From Lachnospiraceae bacterium (GTDB taxonomy: Bacteria; Bacillota; Clostridia; Lachnospirales; Lachnospiraceae), in contig CAJTHM010000020.1 of assembly GCA_910576125.1 (NCBI GenBank), positions 1 to 64,000 on the forward strand: 64,000 nt of DNA. The letters run 5' to 3'. The notes beneath the pieces are model-generated. The model saw nothing but the letters and a program-made list of their open reading frames with translations. It searched no databases and was not told the origin of the DNA. This document shows, in pieces, positions 47,124 through 55,611 of the stretch; positions within the stretch are counted from its first letter, which is position 1; every line of letters begins with the position of its first letter. The translations under genes and the position numbers were made by a program.

Positions 47124-48779
47124 TTATTCTGTTACCGCCGGTATCTCCCCGACAAAGTTATAAATGATTTTGATTTCCTGAAACTTCTCCCCGTCAACCT
47201 TTTTCACCTCACCCACCAGAATCCGGCTGATAAGGCGGTTTAAGATACCCTCGTCCAATTCCTGTATCGTGGCATACTGCCGGATTTCACGGATAAAGGT
47301 GCGGACATCGCTTTCCTGCTCATTGGAACGGCGCAGGGAGAGTGCCAGTTCTTTAAGCTGCTTCTGGTTTTCCTCCTGTTCCCGCTCCATTGCCGCTGTC
47401 AGCTTCACAAACCGCTGCTCGGACAGGATTCCTTTTGCCTTGTCGGTATACAGGTTCAGGAACATATCGTCAATCTCCCGGTTCCTTGCTTCCAGCCGCT
47501 CCCGTTCCTTCTCCATCTCCGAAGCGTCCGCCAGATACCGCCGCTCCATGCGGCTGCTAATCCGCTGGTAGAACGATTCCACGTCTTTCAACGCCATTGC
47601 CGCAAGTTCCTGAATATCCTTCAGCACAAGGTTGTACAAATCCCTCGCTTCCACCTTATGGCTGGTGCAGGCATCCTTCCCCAGCCGGTTATACGTCTGG
47701 CAGATATAATACGCCTTGTCTATCGGCTCCCGTTCCTCGCCGGTAAAGCGGTTCTTCCCAGTTCTGCCCACCTTCTCATAGCGTACCTGCATGGACTTCC
47801 CGCAGGTTGCGCAGTAGATAATGCCGTGGAACAGGTTGTAGAAGGGGCAGGCGTTCCCCTCCATGATAGGCGGGCGGCGGTCAATGAGTTCCTGCACCTT
47901 CTCCCAGTCCTCCGGGCTTACGATAGCTTCATGGCAGCCCTCAAGCACTTCCCATTCCTCACGGGGAATGATGTCATAGGTGTTGGAGCGGATTCCTTTC
48001 TGGTGCGTCCGGCAGACTAAATGCGCCCCCTTATAAAATGGGTTCCGCAGGATATGGCTAATCCGTGCGCTCCCCCATGAGTAATAATTCACGTCACATT
48101 CCGTATTGCCCTTTACCCGTGTAATGGGGATTTTATCCTCCATAAGCTGTTTGGCAATCCGCATACACCCCCAGCCGTTTAAGGCAAGGTCATAGATTTT
48201 ACGGATAGTCGGCGCAGTGTCCGGGTCAAGGATAAGGTGTCCCTTTTCCTCCGGGTCACGCATCAGGCCAAGGGGCGGCTGCCCGCCGCAGAATTTCCCC
48301 TGACGGGAGCGTGTCATGCGCCCGGCAAGCACTTTCTTTGAAATATCCCGGCTGTACATATCATTCAGGATATTTTTGAACGGCGTAATGTCCATTTCCT
48401 GCCTTGTCAGGCTGTCCACGCCGTCCGTGACCGCTATATACCTTACATTGTGTTTTGGGAAAAAGATTTCGATATAACTGCCCGCTTCAATATAGTTCCT
48501 CCCAAGCCTTGAAAGGTCTTTGGTTATCACGCAGCCTACCTTCCCTGCTTCAATGTCGGCAATCAGACGCTTAAACGAAGGGCGGTTGAAATTCCTTCCC
48601 GTATACCCGTCGTCCACGTAATATTCGTACCGGGGCATACCGTTCTTTTCAGCGTAATCTTTGAGCAAAAGTTTCTGGTTCGAGATACTCATGCTCTCAT
48701 TCTGGCTGCCGTCATCAAGGGAAATCCTGCAATAGAGGGCGGTTATTTTCTGATTCGATAGGTTATTTTTCCTGCTCAT
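47124..48779 (-). CDS. large serine recombinase of element C
   Basis: A 551-residue TnpX-like recombinase. Catalytic opening TALYCRISLDD (nucleophile Ser20), KDLSRLGRNYI helix, recombinase domain, zinc ribbon (CATCGKSM .. CQTYNRLGKDACTSH) near 345-390 and C-terminal coiled coil. It should act on the TC/GA-core sites at 44292 and 55610. Unlike A and B, it is not at the element end: 2.8 kb of AT-rich cargo separates it from the left junction, which suggests cargo was captured between gene and att site. No defect seen. Confidence 0.95.
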   Translation of the reverse strand: MSRKNNLSNQKITALYCRISLDDGSQNESMSISNQKLLLKDYAEKNGMPRYEYYVDDGYTGRNFNRPSFKRLIADIEAGKVGCVITKDLSRLGRNYIEAGSYIEIFFPKHNVRYIAVTDGVDSLTRQEMDITPFKNILNDMYSRDISKKVLAGRMTRSRQGKFCGGQPPLGLMRDPEEKGHLILDPDTAPTIRKIYDLALNGWGCMRIAKQLMEDKIPITRVKGNTECDVNYYSWGSARISHILRNPFYKGAHLVCRTHQKGIRSNTYDIIPREEWEVLEGCHEAIVSPEDWEKVQELIDRRPPIMEGNACPFYNLFHGIIYCATCGKSMQVRYEKVGRTGKNRFTGEEREPIDKAYYICQTYNRLGKDACTSHKVEARDLYNLVLKDIQELAAMALKDVESFYQRISSRMERRYLADASEMEKERERLEARNREIDDMFLNLYTDKAKGILSEQRFVKLTAAMEREQEENQKQLKELALSLRRSNEQESDVRTFIREIRQYATIQELDEGILNRLISRILVGEVKKVDGEKFQEIKIIYNFVGEIPAVTE

Positions 48780-48888
48780 AGGGTTCTCCTTCTATGAACA
48801 GGGACACGATACCATGATAATACCATGCCCCCGCCATTTGTTCAACTGTTTTCTGCAAGATTCCCGGTTTTTCTCCGGTTCCCGCCCT

Positions 48889-49062
48889 TTAGCTGGCCTG
48901 CCGTTTCTGCCATTCCTCGAACCGCTCACAGGTCTGCCGCTCGATAAGCTGCTCAAAGGCTTCCTGCATGGTCTGGCTGCCCGCAAACTCACGGGACACG
49001 ATAAACTGTACCTTTTTCTTTTTGTTCCGGCTCTGCGCCGGGCGGTCTGCTTGTTTTGCCAT
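48889..49062 (-). CDS. small protein between recombinase and replication genes (element C)
   Basis: A 57-residue basic protein starting MAKQADRPAQSRNKKKK, with a VQFIVSREFAGSQTMQEAF helix and a Trp/Lys-rich tail; GGAGG-type ribosome site upstream. It occupies the same slot as 22579-22776 in element A. It is too short for a family call. An accessory role for recombination or origin binding is suggested by the conserved position next to the repeats at 49085-49345. Confidence 0.65.
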   Translation of the reverse strand: MAKQADRPAQSRNKKKKVQFIVSREFAGSQTMQEAFEQLIERQTCERFEEWQKRQAS

Positions 49063-49084
49063 AGGCATTTACCTCCATAAAGAT

Positions 49085-49345
49085 ACCCTGACAACTCTGT
49101 CCGGGCGTGTGTCGTGTGCTGCCGGACAAGTGGGAGCCTGACAACGGGTGCTGACAACGGACGTTAAAAAACTCCGCACACAAAACCCGGCTTCCCGTTT
49201 CCTGTCCTGATTGATTTTCTTCCTGTTTCTCCGTTGCTTTCGTTGTCAGGGGAAGAAAAAGCCCTAAAATACGGTATTTTTAGGCTCCCTTCCCGGCAAC
49301 GGGCTTGACAACGGGAGGGGCAACCAGCTGACAACCGGCTATGGC
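49085..49345. other. iteron-like repeats and hairpin: candidate replication origin of element C
   Basis: TGACAACGG-type motifs lie near 49088, 49138, 49151, 49305 and 49329 in direct orientation, with related GGCAAC copies near 49293 and 49319 and an inverted copy near 49240. A hairpin CCTAAAATAC/GTATTTTTAGG is at about 49262-49284. Element A has the same design with GGCAACGG repeats. Confidence 0.6.
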
Positions 49346-50763
49346 TTTCCCCCTTCCAGCCATTCCTTTGGCAGCCCAAGCTGGACGGCTTCCCCTTCGG
49401 GCAAAGGCTGGAAACCCGATTCTCCATGACCTCCGTTGTCAGGCGGCTCAGCCCGTTCCCAGCCCTTCTGCCGGTTATAGGGCGGCGGGAAATGCCGTGG
49501 ATTTTCAAAGGCTTTCCAGCCCGCCGCATAGTTCTTCATAATGGAATTAATATCACGAATATCATACTGCTTCGGTTCCTCATGAGCCGGGTGTCCCAGC
49601 CCTTCATGGTAGATTTGCAGGGAGCATACCATCTTCCCACCGTACCCGTCCAAAAAGTTCAGAATTTGGGTGGCGAGGGTGTCCTCTGGCATGAATGACC
49701 GTTGGTGTTCTTTCAGATACCGTTCCATTGCCGGGCTTAATTTCAGCTTTGCATCCCCCTTCCGGTAAACCTCCATGACCTCCGCCCACATCTGCCCGAT
49801 ATAGGCTCTGGAAGCGGCTTCATCTTCCAGAATGTGAACCTCCGCCGCTTCCGCCTGCACCTGCACCGGCAGGAAACGCCGGTTCCCGGTTCGGTCAAGG
49901 GGCAGGAAGTCCAGCGTGTTGGAAGTCCCGGCAAACACGCACTGCCGCTTATGATCTTTTGGGTGGACTTCATAAGGGGCTTTGTAGGTTTCCTTCTGGC
50001 GGCTCAAAAAGGACTTAATATCCTCAATGCTCTTTGCGTTCGCCGTGGCAATCATCTCCGACATTTCAATAATCCAATGCCCTTGCAGCTTCCGGTATAC
50101 GTTATCATCGTCTAACTTCCGCAGGTCATCGGAAAACCACTCATCACGGACAGCAAGGAACCGGAAGAAGGTGGACTTCCCGGCTCCCTGACCGCCCACC
50201 AGACAGAGCATGACCTCAAACTTTGTCCCCGGCTTGAATACCCGTGCCACCGCCCCCAGCATGAACAGCAGGAGGACTTCGTAATTGTAATCGCTCACCT
50301 CCGCACCGAGGAAATGGCGCAGGGCATAGCGCACCCGCTCCGTCCCGTCCCATTGCAGGCTGTTCAGGTAATCACGGACAGGGTGATACCGGTATTCATT
50401 GGCGGCTACCTTGATAGCCCCCTCAATCCGCTTCTCTGATGTCAGCCCGTAGTGTTCCTCCAAGTACAGAACCAGATATTGGATATCCACGTCCGTCAAG
50501 CGGTTCCCGTCCCGATACCAGCCAAGGGGCTTCACAATGTCAACCCGGTCAGTCAGGAGGTTGCTGCTGAACGCCCCTCTAAGCAGCGGGTCATGCAGAA
50601 ACACCGCCCTGTAATTCCCCGGCGTGTTGGCGGTCTGCCCCTTCTGCGTGGTTTCCAGCATCTGCCGGACTTCCCCCACCGTCTTTTCACCGTCCAAGCT
50701 GTCTGCGGCTATCTCCACGGCTTGTCTGGCCTCTGGCGGCAAACTCTGATACCTTCCGCTCAA
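49339..50763 (-). CDS. VapE/VirE-domain replicative helicase (element C)
   Basis: A 474-residue homologue of the element A protein at 23018-24412, with Walker A GGQGAGKST, HWIIEMSEM and DFLPLDRTGNRRF all intact. I place the start at a TTG at 50763, nine bases after GGAGG, because the opening then aligns with the element A protein (SGRYQSL versus NSEWQSL). It overlaps the primase gene. Long blocks of identity with element A in the ATPase core contrast with unrelated relaxases, which shows the replication and mobilization modules have separate histories. Confidence 0.9.
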   Translation of the reverse strand: MSGRYQSLPPEARQAVEIAADSLDGEKTVGEVRQMLETTQKGQTANTPGNYRAVFLHDPLLRGAFSSNLLTDRVDIVKPLGWYRDGNRLTDVDIQYLVLYLEEHYGLTSEKRIEGAIKVAANEYRYHPVRDYLNSLQWDGTERVRYALRHFLGAEVSDYNYEVLLLFMLGAVARVFKPGTKFEVMLCLVGGQGAGKSTFFRFLAVRDEWFSDDLRKLDDDNVYRKLQGHWIIEMSEMIATANAKSIEDIKSFLSRQKETYKAPYEVHPKDHKRQCVFAGTSNTLDFLPLDRTGNRRFLPVQVQAEAAEVHILEDEAASRAYIGQMWAEVMEVYRKGDAKLKLSPAMERYLKEHQRSFMPEDTLATQILNFLDGYGGKMVCSLQIYHEGLGHPAHEEPKQYDIRDINSIMKNYAAGWKAFENPRHFPPPYNRQKGWERAEPPDNGGHGESGFQPLPEGEAVQLGLPKEWLEGGKP

Positions 50764-51313
50764 TCCGTTCCACCTCCTTCCCATGCCCCGTGATGACGGC
50801 GGCTTTTTCCTCCACTGTCCCGGTCAGCAGTGTGTCTAAAAGATAACCCACATACTCCCGCTTCTGCATGGCTTCCACGAACAGCGGGTTCCAGCCGTCC
50901 TCCGGCGATTTGGGCGCATAGGCCGTTCCCCAATGCTCCAACAGGCGGAGATAATCACTAAGCACCCGGAAGCATTTCTGCTGTGCCTGCAAGAACCGCA
51001 GTTCCGCCGACACGCTCCGTCTGGCTGGCTTCGGGGAAGCCCGCCCCCGGCTCTCATAAGGGATTCCAAAATCCGCAGCCAGCTTTTTCGCCGCTTCCAG
51101 ACCGGGCAGCCCATAAAGCCTTGCCACAAAGTCAATCACGTCCCCGTCCGCCTGGCAGCCGAAGCAATGGAACCGCTTATCCACCTTCAAGCTGGGATTC
51201 CTGTCATCATGGAAAGGGCAGCACGCCATGCCGTTCCGGTTCACCCGGATGCCGTACATTTCCGCCGCCTGCCTTGCCGTTACATTTTCCTTTACTGCTT
51301 CAAATACATTCAT
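50687..51313 (-). CDS. CHC2 zinc-finger primase-like protein (element C)
   Basis: A 208-residue protein with the CHC2 zinc finger CCPFHDDRNPS near 31 and FHCFGCQADGDVIDF near 48, closely similar to 24324-24968. No Toprim domain. GAAGGGA precedes the ATG at 51313. It overlaps the VapE gene by about 77 bases, so the two are translated together. It probably primes or helps open the origin downstream of the helicase gene. Confidence 0.88.
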   Translation of the reverse strand: MNVFEAVKENVTARQAAEMYGIRVNRNGMACCPFHDDRNPSLKVDKRFHCFGCQADGDVIDFVARLYGLPGLEAAKKLAADFGIPYESRGRASPKPARRSVSAELRFLQAQQKCFRVLSDYLRLLEHWGTAYAPKSPEDGWNPLFVEAMQKREYVGYLLDTLLTGTVEEKAAVITGHGKEVERIERKVSEFAARGQTSRGDSRRQLGR

Positions 51314-51330
51314 ACCGTCCCTTCCCGGAA

Positions 51331-51371
51331 ATAAAAAAGCATCTGCCATTTCCACAGCGGAAAGCAAATGC
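51331..51371 (-). terminator. terminator after the element C relaxase
   Basis: Stem GCATCTGCCATTTCC/GGAAAGCAAATGC with a T-rich run on the minus strand, equivalent to 24983-25029 in element A. Confidence 0.65.
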
Positions 51372-51372
51372 T

Positions 51373-52761
51373 TCAAATCTCCATATCTTTTTTTGTTGCT
51401 GCCCTTATGTTCCTGCGCTCCATGCGCTCCCGGTTCACCCGGTCAGCTTCTATTTTCCCCCTTGCGAGCCTGTCCTTCATGGATTCCCTTGCCTTCTCTT
51501 TAATCTGCTCCTTGTTTGCACGGCTCACCTCCGGCTTTTGGAGTGCCGACTGGACTTTCCTTAACACTTTCTGCGCCGCATTTTTTATCTGCTCCTGAAC
51601 CGTACACAGGCACTTCACGGCGTAATCCCTTTTCTCCTGCGGGGCTTTCCGTTCCGGCGAAGCCAGCCACTTTTTGTAATCCTCCACCGCCCGGATGTCC
51701 TCCTTCTGCGTTTCCGCCCGGACGGTATCCGCCACAACCTCGCAGGCTTTCTCATAAGCCGTGTCCGCCACTTCCTCCACCAGCGATTCCATGTCCGCAA
51801 TCTTCATGGTGACAGTGGCAAGTGCCGCCTGCTTTTCCGAAAGTTCCCGCCCTTTTTCCGCAATCAGCCCCTCCTGCTTTTCCAGTTCCTTTTCTTTTTC
51901 TGAAACGGCTTTTGCGGCTTTATCAAACTTCTTTTCCTGCTCCGCTATGGCTACGGTGTTTTTCGTCAAGGCTTCCCCCTGTGCGGAGAGTATTTTCTTC
52001 TGTTTTTCAATGATGAAGTCCTGCTTTTCCAGATAATCCCGCCCGCCGTAGGACGGCTCTGCCTGCAAGTGAAGGTTATGTGCGGCGCAGATACGGAAAA
52101 GCATCTTCCGGCACTCCGCATCAAAAGTCTGCTTGCGGTTGTTGTCCCTTCCCTTTTTCTTATCCGGTTCAGGGAGCGGCACTCCCAGTTCTTCCAACGC
52201 CTTTTCCTGCTGGGGGCATAACTCCCCATACCGGTTTTTGCAATCGAATACATGGCGCTCATGGATATGCGGTGTCCCCTCGTCCAGATGGAGCGCCCAG
52301 TCCAGAAGATGCACGTGGGAACCAAAACGCTGGTCAAACTCTGCATAAAACTCATTCACAATCTGGAACAAGGTTTCCGGCGGGACGGATTCCTCCACCG
52401 TCCCAATCTGGTAAATGCTTTCCTCCGGGCAGGTCTTATTGTTCTTTAACAAATCCCCCACCGTGCGGTTGCGTTCCGTGTGCCGGTTCTTCTCGTTCCT
52501 TGCGTTCTAGGCTTCAATGAAATCCGAATAATTCTCGGTGTAATAAGCCAGTTCTATCTGCTCAAAGCTGAAATCCGGCTGGGAAGAATCCTCCCGGCTC
52601 CCGGCGGTGGTATAGCCCCGGTAGCAGTCCCAGTATACATTTTTCTTTGCCCGCTCCGAATCAATATGCCCGCTGTTTTCCACGTCAAAGCGGCGGTCAT
52701 TGTGGCGTGGGTTGTACGTGCCGTTTTTGCCGGAGCGCCCGTTGTGCCGTGTCAGTTTCAA
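51373..52761 (-). pseudogene. MobV-type relaxase interrupted by one in-frame stop (element C)
   Basis: The frame reads continuously as a MobV/plasmid-recombination-type relaxase except for a TAG at 52507-52509. The N-terminal part has RHNGRSGKNGTYNPRHNDR and a HIDSERAKKNVYW segment. After the stop the same frame continues NARNEKNRHTERNRTVGDLL and then the metal motif DEGTPHIHERHVF, followed by a long coiled coil. A single C-to-T change (CAG to TAG) explains the interruption. A restart at a GTG at 52461 would lack the N-terminal catalytic region, so element C probably cannot be mobilized by its own relaxase unless the stop is suppressed. Confidence 0.85.
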
Positions 52762-52850
52762 TCCAAAATCCCCCTTTCCTTTTTACCGATTTCCGGGCTG
52801 GCGGGAGGGCTGCGGAGCTGCCGAACCTGCGGAACTTGCGTCAGGTAATA

Positions 52851-52888
52851 CCCAGTACGAGTTGACGCAGGCATCAACTCTAGCTGGG
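52851..52888. other. oriT: candidate MobV oriT inverted repeat (element C)
   Basis: A 38-bp inverted repeat, CCCAG..GAGTTGA / TCAACTC..CTGGG with an eight-base loop, lies about 90 bases upstream of the relaxase start. MobV origins typically contain such a repeat directly upstream of the mob gene. Confidence 0.6.
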
Positions 52889-52900
52889 CAAGGCGTTTCA

Positions 52901-52975
52901 CCCTTGACCCGATAAGGACTGCCGCCCTTAACCCGCCAATGGGCGTTGCCCCTTGACCCCAACAGGGCTGCTGCG
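52901..52975. repeat. three tandem ~25-bp repeats beside the element C oriT
   Basis: Units begin CCCTTGACCC (52901), CCCTTAACCC (52925) and CCCTTGACCC (52950), each followed by an A-rich turn and a GG..TGC tail. A degenerate fourth unit may start at 52976. Confidence 0.65.
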
Positions 52976-53254
52976 CCCCTGTTCCCCGCATAAAAGGTTG
53001 CCGCCAACGTGAGTGCGCTGCGCCCGCCCACGTCAAAGACGGCTCCCTTTTTCCGTATCAGAAAATCAGAACGCGCCGCGCTCGTTCTGATTTCCCACAG
53101 AAACCCAAGCCATGCCCCATGACAGCCGGAAAAACACGCCCAAAACAGGCATTTCCGCCGTCCGGGGCTTCCCTGATGTCTGATACCTCCACCGTGAACC
53201 ATGGGGAAAATACCGGCTCCGCACCCGTTGTTTTGACCGTAAAACGCCCCCAAA
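52976..53254. other. GC-rich intergenic region of element C
   Basis: About 280 bases between the repeats and the small gene at 53255. Long antisense frames exist but lack ribosome sites. I see no gene here. Confidence 0.4.
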
Positions 53255-53560
53255 TCAGGCAATATCCTTCCCGCCCGGCATGGGCTTGAAGCCGTGTTCT
53301 TTGGCGTATGCCCTCGCCGCCGCCCGCCGTTCCTCACTGTAAGGCGGAACCAGCCGGATAGACAGCCGGGACTTATCCAGAACATAGGTCACGCTCCCTT
53401 CCTGCGTGGACTTTTCCAAACGGCACAGGAGCGGATATTTTTTGCTGAACTCCGCCAGCCGCCGTTTCAAGTCCGCATTGAAGGTATAGACGCTTGCTTC
53501 CTTCTCACCCTCGTTGAAATTTACGATAGTTTCCTTTTCATACTTAGACGGCTTTCCCAT
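53255..53560 (-). CDS. small mobile-element protein related to 339-620
   Basis: A 101-residue protein preceded by GGAGG, starting at the ATG at 53560. Shared features with 339-620 are ETIVNFNEGEKEASVYTFNA, a KRRLAEF helix, YP turn and a C-terminal S-E-E-R-R-A-A-A-R helix. Family function unknown. It overlaps the next upstream gene by 17 bases, so both are in one short operon that runs toward the relaxase. Confidence 0.75.
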   Translation of the reverse strand: MGKPSKYEKETIVNFNEGEKEASVYTFNADLKRRLAEFSKKYPLLCRLEKSTQEGSVTYVLDKSRLSIRLVPPYSEERRAAARAYAKEHGFKPMPGGKDIA

Positions 53561-53834
53561 AAAATTCCTCCCAGTCTGTGCTTTTTTCCACCATGCGGAT
53601 ATGCTTCTTTGCTTCAAAATATCCCTCCATTTCCAAACGAAGATGATGGTAAAAGCAGGGATACCATTCACCGGCTCCACCATCATCCAGCTTCCTTGCC
53701 AGGCACAGCACCCGGCGTTTCACCTTTTCATCCACCGTCAGGGCAGTGACCCATTTCAGCCTGCGGACTGTATTCTCATGGCTCCTGCACCCAAAGGCAT
53801 ATAAAATCTTCTTTTCCTCAATGTTTAACTTCAT
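53544..53834 (-). CDS. small hypothetical protein (element C)
   Basis: A 96-residue protein starting MKLNIEEKKILYAFGCRSHE, preceded by GGAGGAA. It is rich in basic residues in the centre (ENTVRRLKWVTALT, VKRRVLCLARKL) and contains a CFYHHLRLEMEGYF segment. I do not recognise the family. It is divergent from the XRE regulator, whose operator lies about 250 bases away, so it could be under that regulator's control. Confidence 0.6.
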   Translation of the reverse strand: MKLNIEEKKILYAFGCRSHENTVRRLKWVTALTVDEKVKRRVLCLARKLDDGGAGEWYPCFYHHLRLEMEGYFEAKKHIRMVEKSTDWEEFYGKAV

Positions 53835-54081
53835 GTTCCTTCCTCCATAATTGATATTTTGTTTTCCTGCCGTTTTGCCTGCAATCCGTTCCTGCCCGGA
53901 ATCACCCCAGCGTTTTCCGTTCCTTTGGTATGCTCCTGTCATGGCACTACTTCTCCGGGAACGGTATCACTTGCAGCCGGTCATTCTGTTTTCAATGTCC
54001 CTGTGACACTGAAATCTTATCAAAATAAACCGGCTTCCCCCGTATGTCCGAAAGGCTGGAAAATTTCCCAAAAGCGCAAAA

Positions 54082-54115
54082 TTTCCACGCTTTCGGAAAT
54101 GCCCTGTGCTATAAT
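54082..54115 (+). promoter_or_regulatory. promoter and candidate XRE operator of element C
   Basis: TTTCCACGCTTTCGGAAA (54082-54099) precedes TATAAT (54110-54115). It differs from the element A operator (29187-29204) at only two of 18 positions although the surrounding sequence has diverged. Confidence 0.7.
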
Positions 54116-54148
54116 GGTCACGAACCCTGTTTTGAGAGGAGGGGCGCA

Positions 54149-55006
54149 ATGTATATAAAACTGACGCTTCAGGAGAAATTGAAAGACGAGAGAACCAACC
54201 GCCATATGACGCTTGCGGAACTGGAAAAGGCAACAGGCATAGCAAGAGCCACGCTGGGAAAATATGAATCCGACAAATGCACGGATATAAGCCCGTTCAA
54301 CCTCGCAAAGCTGGCGGAATACTACGGCCTTTCCATGGATTACCTCATGGGGCTGACCGAAAACAAGAACCACCCGAACACCGCCCTGCATGAGCTGCAC
54401 TTGAATGATTCCACGGTTGATTTGTTAAAAAGCGGCGCACTCAACAACCGGCTTCTCTGCGAGTTTGTCTGCCATCCGGGATTTTTGCGCCTGCTGACGG
54501 ATATGGAAGTCTGCATTGACCGGATTGCGGATATGCGCATCCGTGACATGAACTTAGTTCTGGAACAGGCAAGGCAGTCCATTATGGAACAGCGGCAGCC
54601 CCCGGAAAACGACCTCTATATGCGCACGTTGGAACTGGGGCAGGTCAGCGAGGAACTGTTTTTCAGCCATGTCATCCATGATGACCTTGACCGGATTGTA
54701 AAAGACCTCCGCACCCGGCACGAATCCGACAAGACCACCGCCGAACTGGAAACCCCAGCAGCGGACTTTGCCCGGAACATCCCGGTGATACTGCTGGACG
54801 CCCTCATGCACAAAGGCACGGCGGACGAAAAACGGGCGTTTACTATCTGCCGGGTGTTCGGCATTGATTATATGGGACTCCCGGAAGAGGAACGTGCCAC
54901 CCTTGCCCGTGTGTTTAAAAAATCCCCCCTGCTCCCCGTAGCTTCCAGCCAGCGTGGAAAATCAAAGCTGCTGTCCCTGTTTGGGAAGAAAAAGACGAAA
55001 GAATGA
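54149..55006 (+). CDS. XRE-family regulator of element C
   Basis: A 285-residue homologue of the element A regulator: N-terminal helix-turn-helix (LTQEK-like; KDERTNRHMTLAELEKATG, ATLGKYES), then LHELHLNDSTVDLLKSGALN and a long C-terminal region ending in basic residues. I start it at the ATG at 54149, eight bases after GAGGAGGGG. It is preceded by a conserved operator and perfect -10 box, pointing to autoregulation. Probably the master switch of element C. Confidence 0.85.
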   Translation: MYIKLTLQEKLKDERTNRHMTLAELEKATGIARATLGKYESDKCTDISPFNLAKLAEYYGLSMDYLMGLTENKNHPNTALHELHLNDSTVDLLKSGALNNRLLCEFVCHPGFLRLLTDMEVCIDRIADMRIRDMNLVLEQARQSIMEQRQPPENDLYMRTLELGQVSEELFFSHVIHDDLDRIVKDLRTRHESDKTTAELETPAADFARNIPVILLDALMHKGTADEKRAFTICRVFGIDYMGLPEEERATLARVFKKSPLLPVASSQRGKSKLLSLFGKKKTKE

Positions 55007-55124
55007 CGCAAAAAGGGCTGCCATTCCCGTAAAATCCGGTTAGCAGTCCTCTTTACTGTATCGTGTGTCCCATGTTCAATTTTCCGGCTTTAGAGCCGCT
55101 TTTTCCAGACAGGAGCCAGCCGCA

Positions 55125-55508
55125 TTATACATAGACCAGTTCCGCATAGATAATTTCCTCCGCCCGGTTACGGATAGAATTGCAGCGGTGCACCCATTCA
55201 AGCTGGTCATCCGCTTTCAATTTCTCCGTCACGCCCTCGGCGGCTTTCATCTGCTCCATGATAAGGTCAAGCCGTTCCTGTGCCTGCTCGTCCACGTCGG
55301 CAAGGTGCGTCCAGAGTTTCCCGGATAACAGCAGGCTGCAATAAAGGGCGGGGCGGGCTTCTTCCAGATAGGCTTTACGCCTGCGCCCCCAATGCCCGAT
55401 AGGGCGGGATTCCTCCGTCAGCCGCAGGGCGGGAATGTAATAATCACCCACAAGAATGTAGTCAAGGCCGTTGGTATCGTCATGGATTCTTTCTGGCAGT
55501 TCTTTCAT
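55125..55508 (-). CDS. TnpV-like protein (element C)
   Basis: A 127-residue protein nearly colinear with the TnpV of element A (30625-31002): DYILVGDYYIPALRL, RPIGHWGRRRKAYL, AQERLDLIMEQMKAAEGVTE, LEWVHRCNSIRNRAEEIIY. It lies about 100 bases inside the right end of the element. Convergent with the XRE gene. Function unknown; recurrent at element ends next to the recombination junction. Confidence 0.85.
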   Translation of the reverse strand: MKELPERIHDDTNGLDYILVGDYYIPALRLTEESRPIGHWGRRRKAYLEEARPALYCSLLLSGKLWTHLADVDEQAQERLDLIMEQMKAAEGVTEKLKADDQLEWVHRCNSIRNRAEEIIYAELVYV

Positions 55509-55611
55509 TCGTGACCTCCTGTATTCAGTTTTCCAGAATCCAGTTGTTCGTGTCCCTGTTCATGTGAATTTGTTAGGCAACTGAACTCTTCACGAACAAG
55601 TATGGCATATC

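Larger units (their letters stand above)
44294..55611. mobile_element. element C: integrative mobilizable element in traG
   Basis: 11,318 bp bounded by a shared TCTTT (44292-44296 and 55610-55614) with a TC crossover dinucleotide (GA on the gene strand). The arms inside the element are imperfect inverted repeats: TTTGCCACATTGT at the left, and the complement of TATGCCATACTTGT at the right. It carries an AT-rich cargo, a serine recombinase, a VapE/primase replication module, a MobV relaxase broken by a stop codon, an XRE regulator and TnpV. Excision would rejoin traG in frame. Confidence 0.87.

Noticed and set aside
52901..52975. CRISPR-like array in element C
   Set aside because: Only three imperfect tandem units without spacers of equal length and no cas genes; better seen as iteron-like repeats.
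52783..53385. 200-residue frame across the element C oriT region
   Set aside because: Pro/Arg/Gly-rich translation of GC-rich repeats, no ribosome site and no family pattern.
54044..54148. Longer start for the element C XRE regulator
   Set aside because: The extension covers the operator and -10 box; the ATG at 54149 follows GAGGAGGGG.
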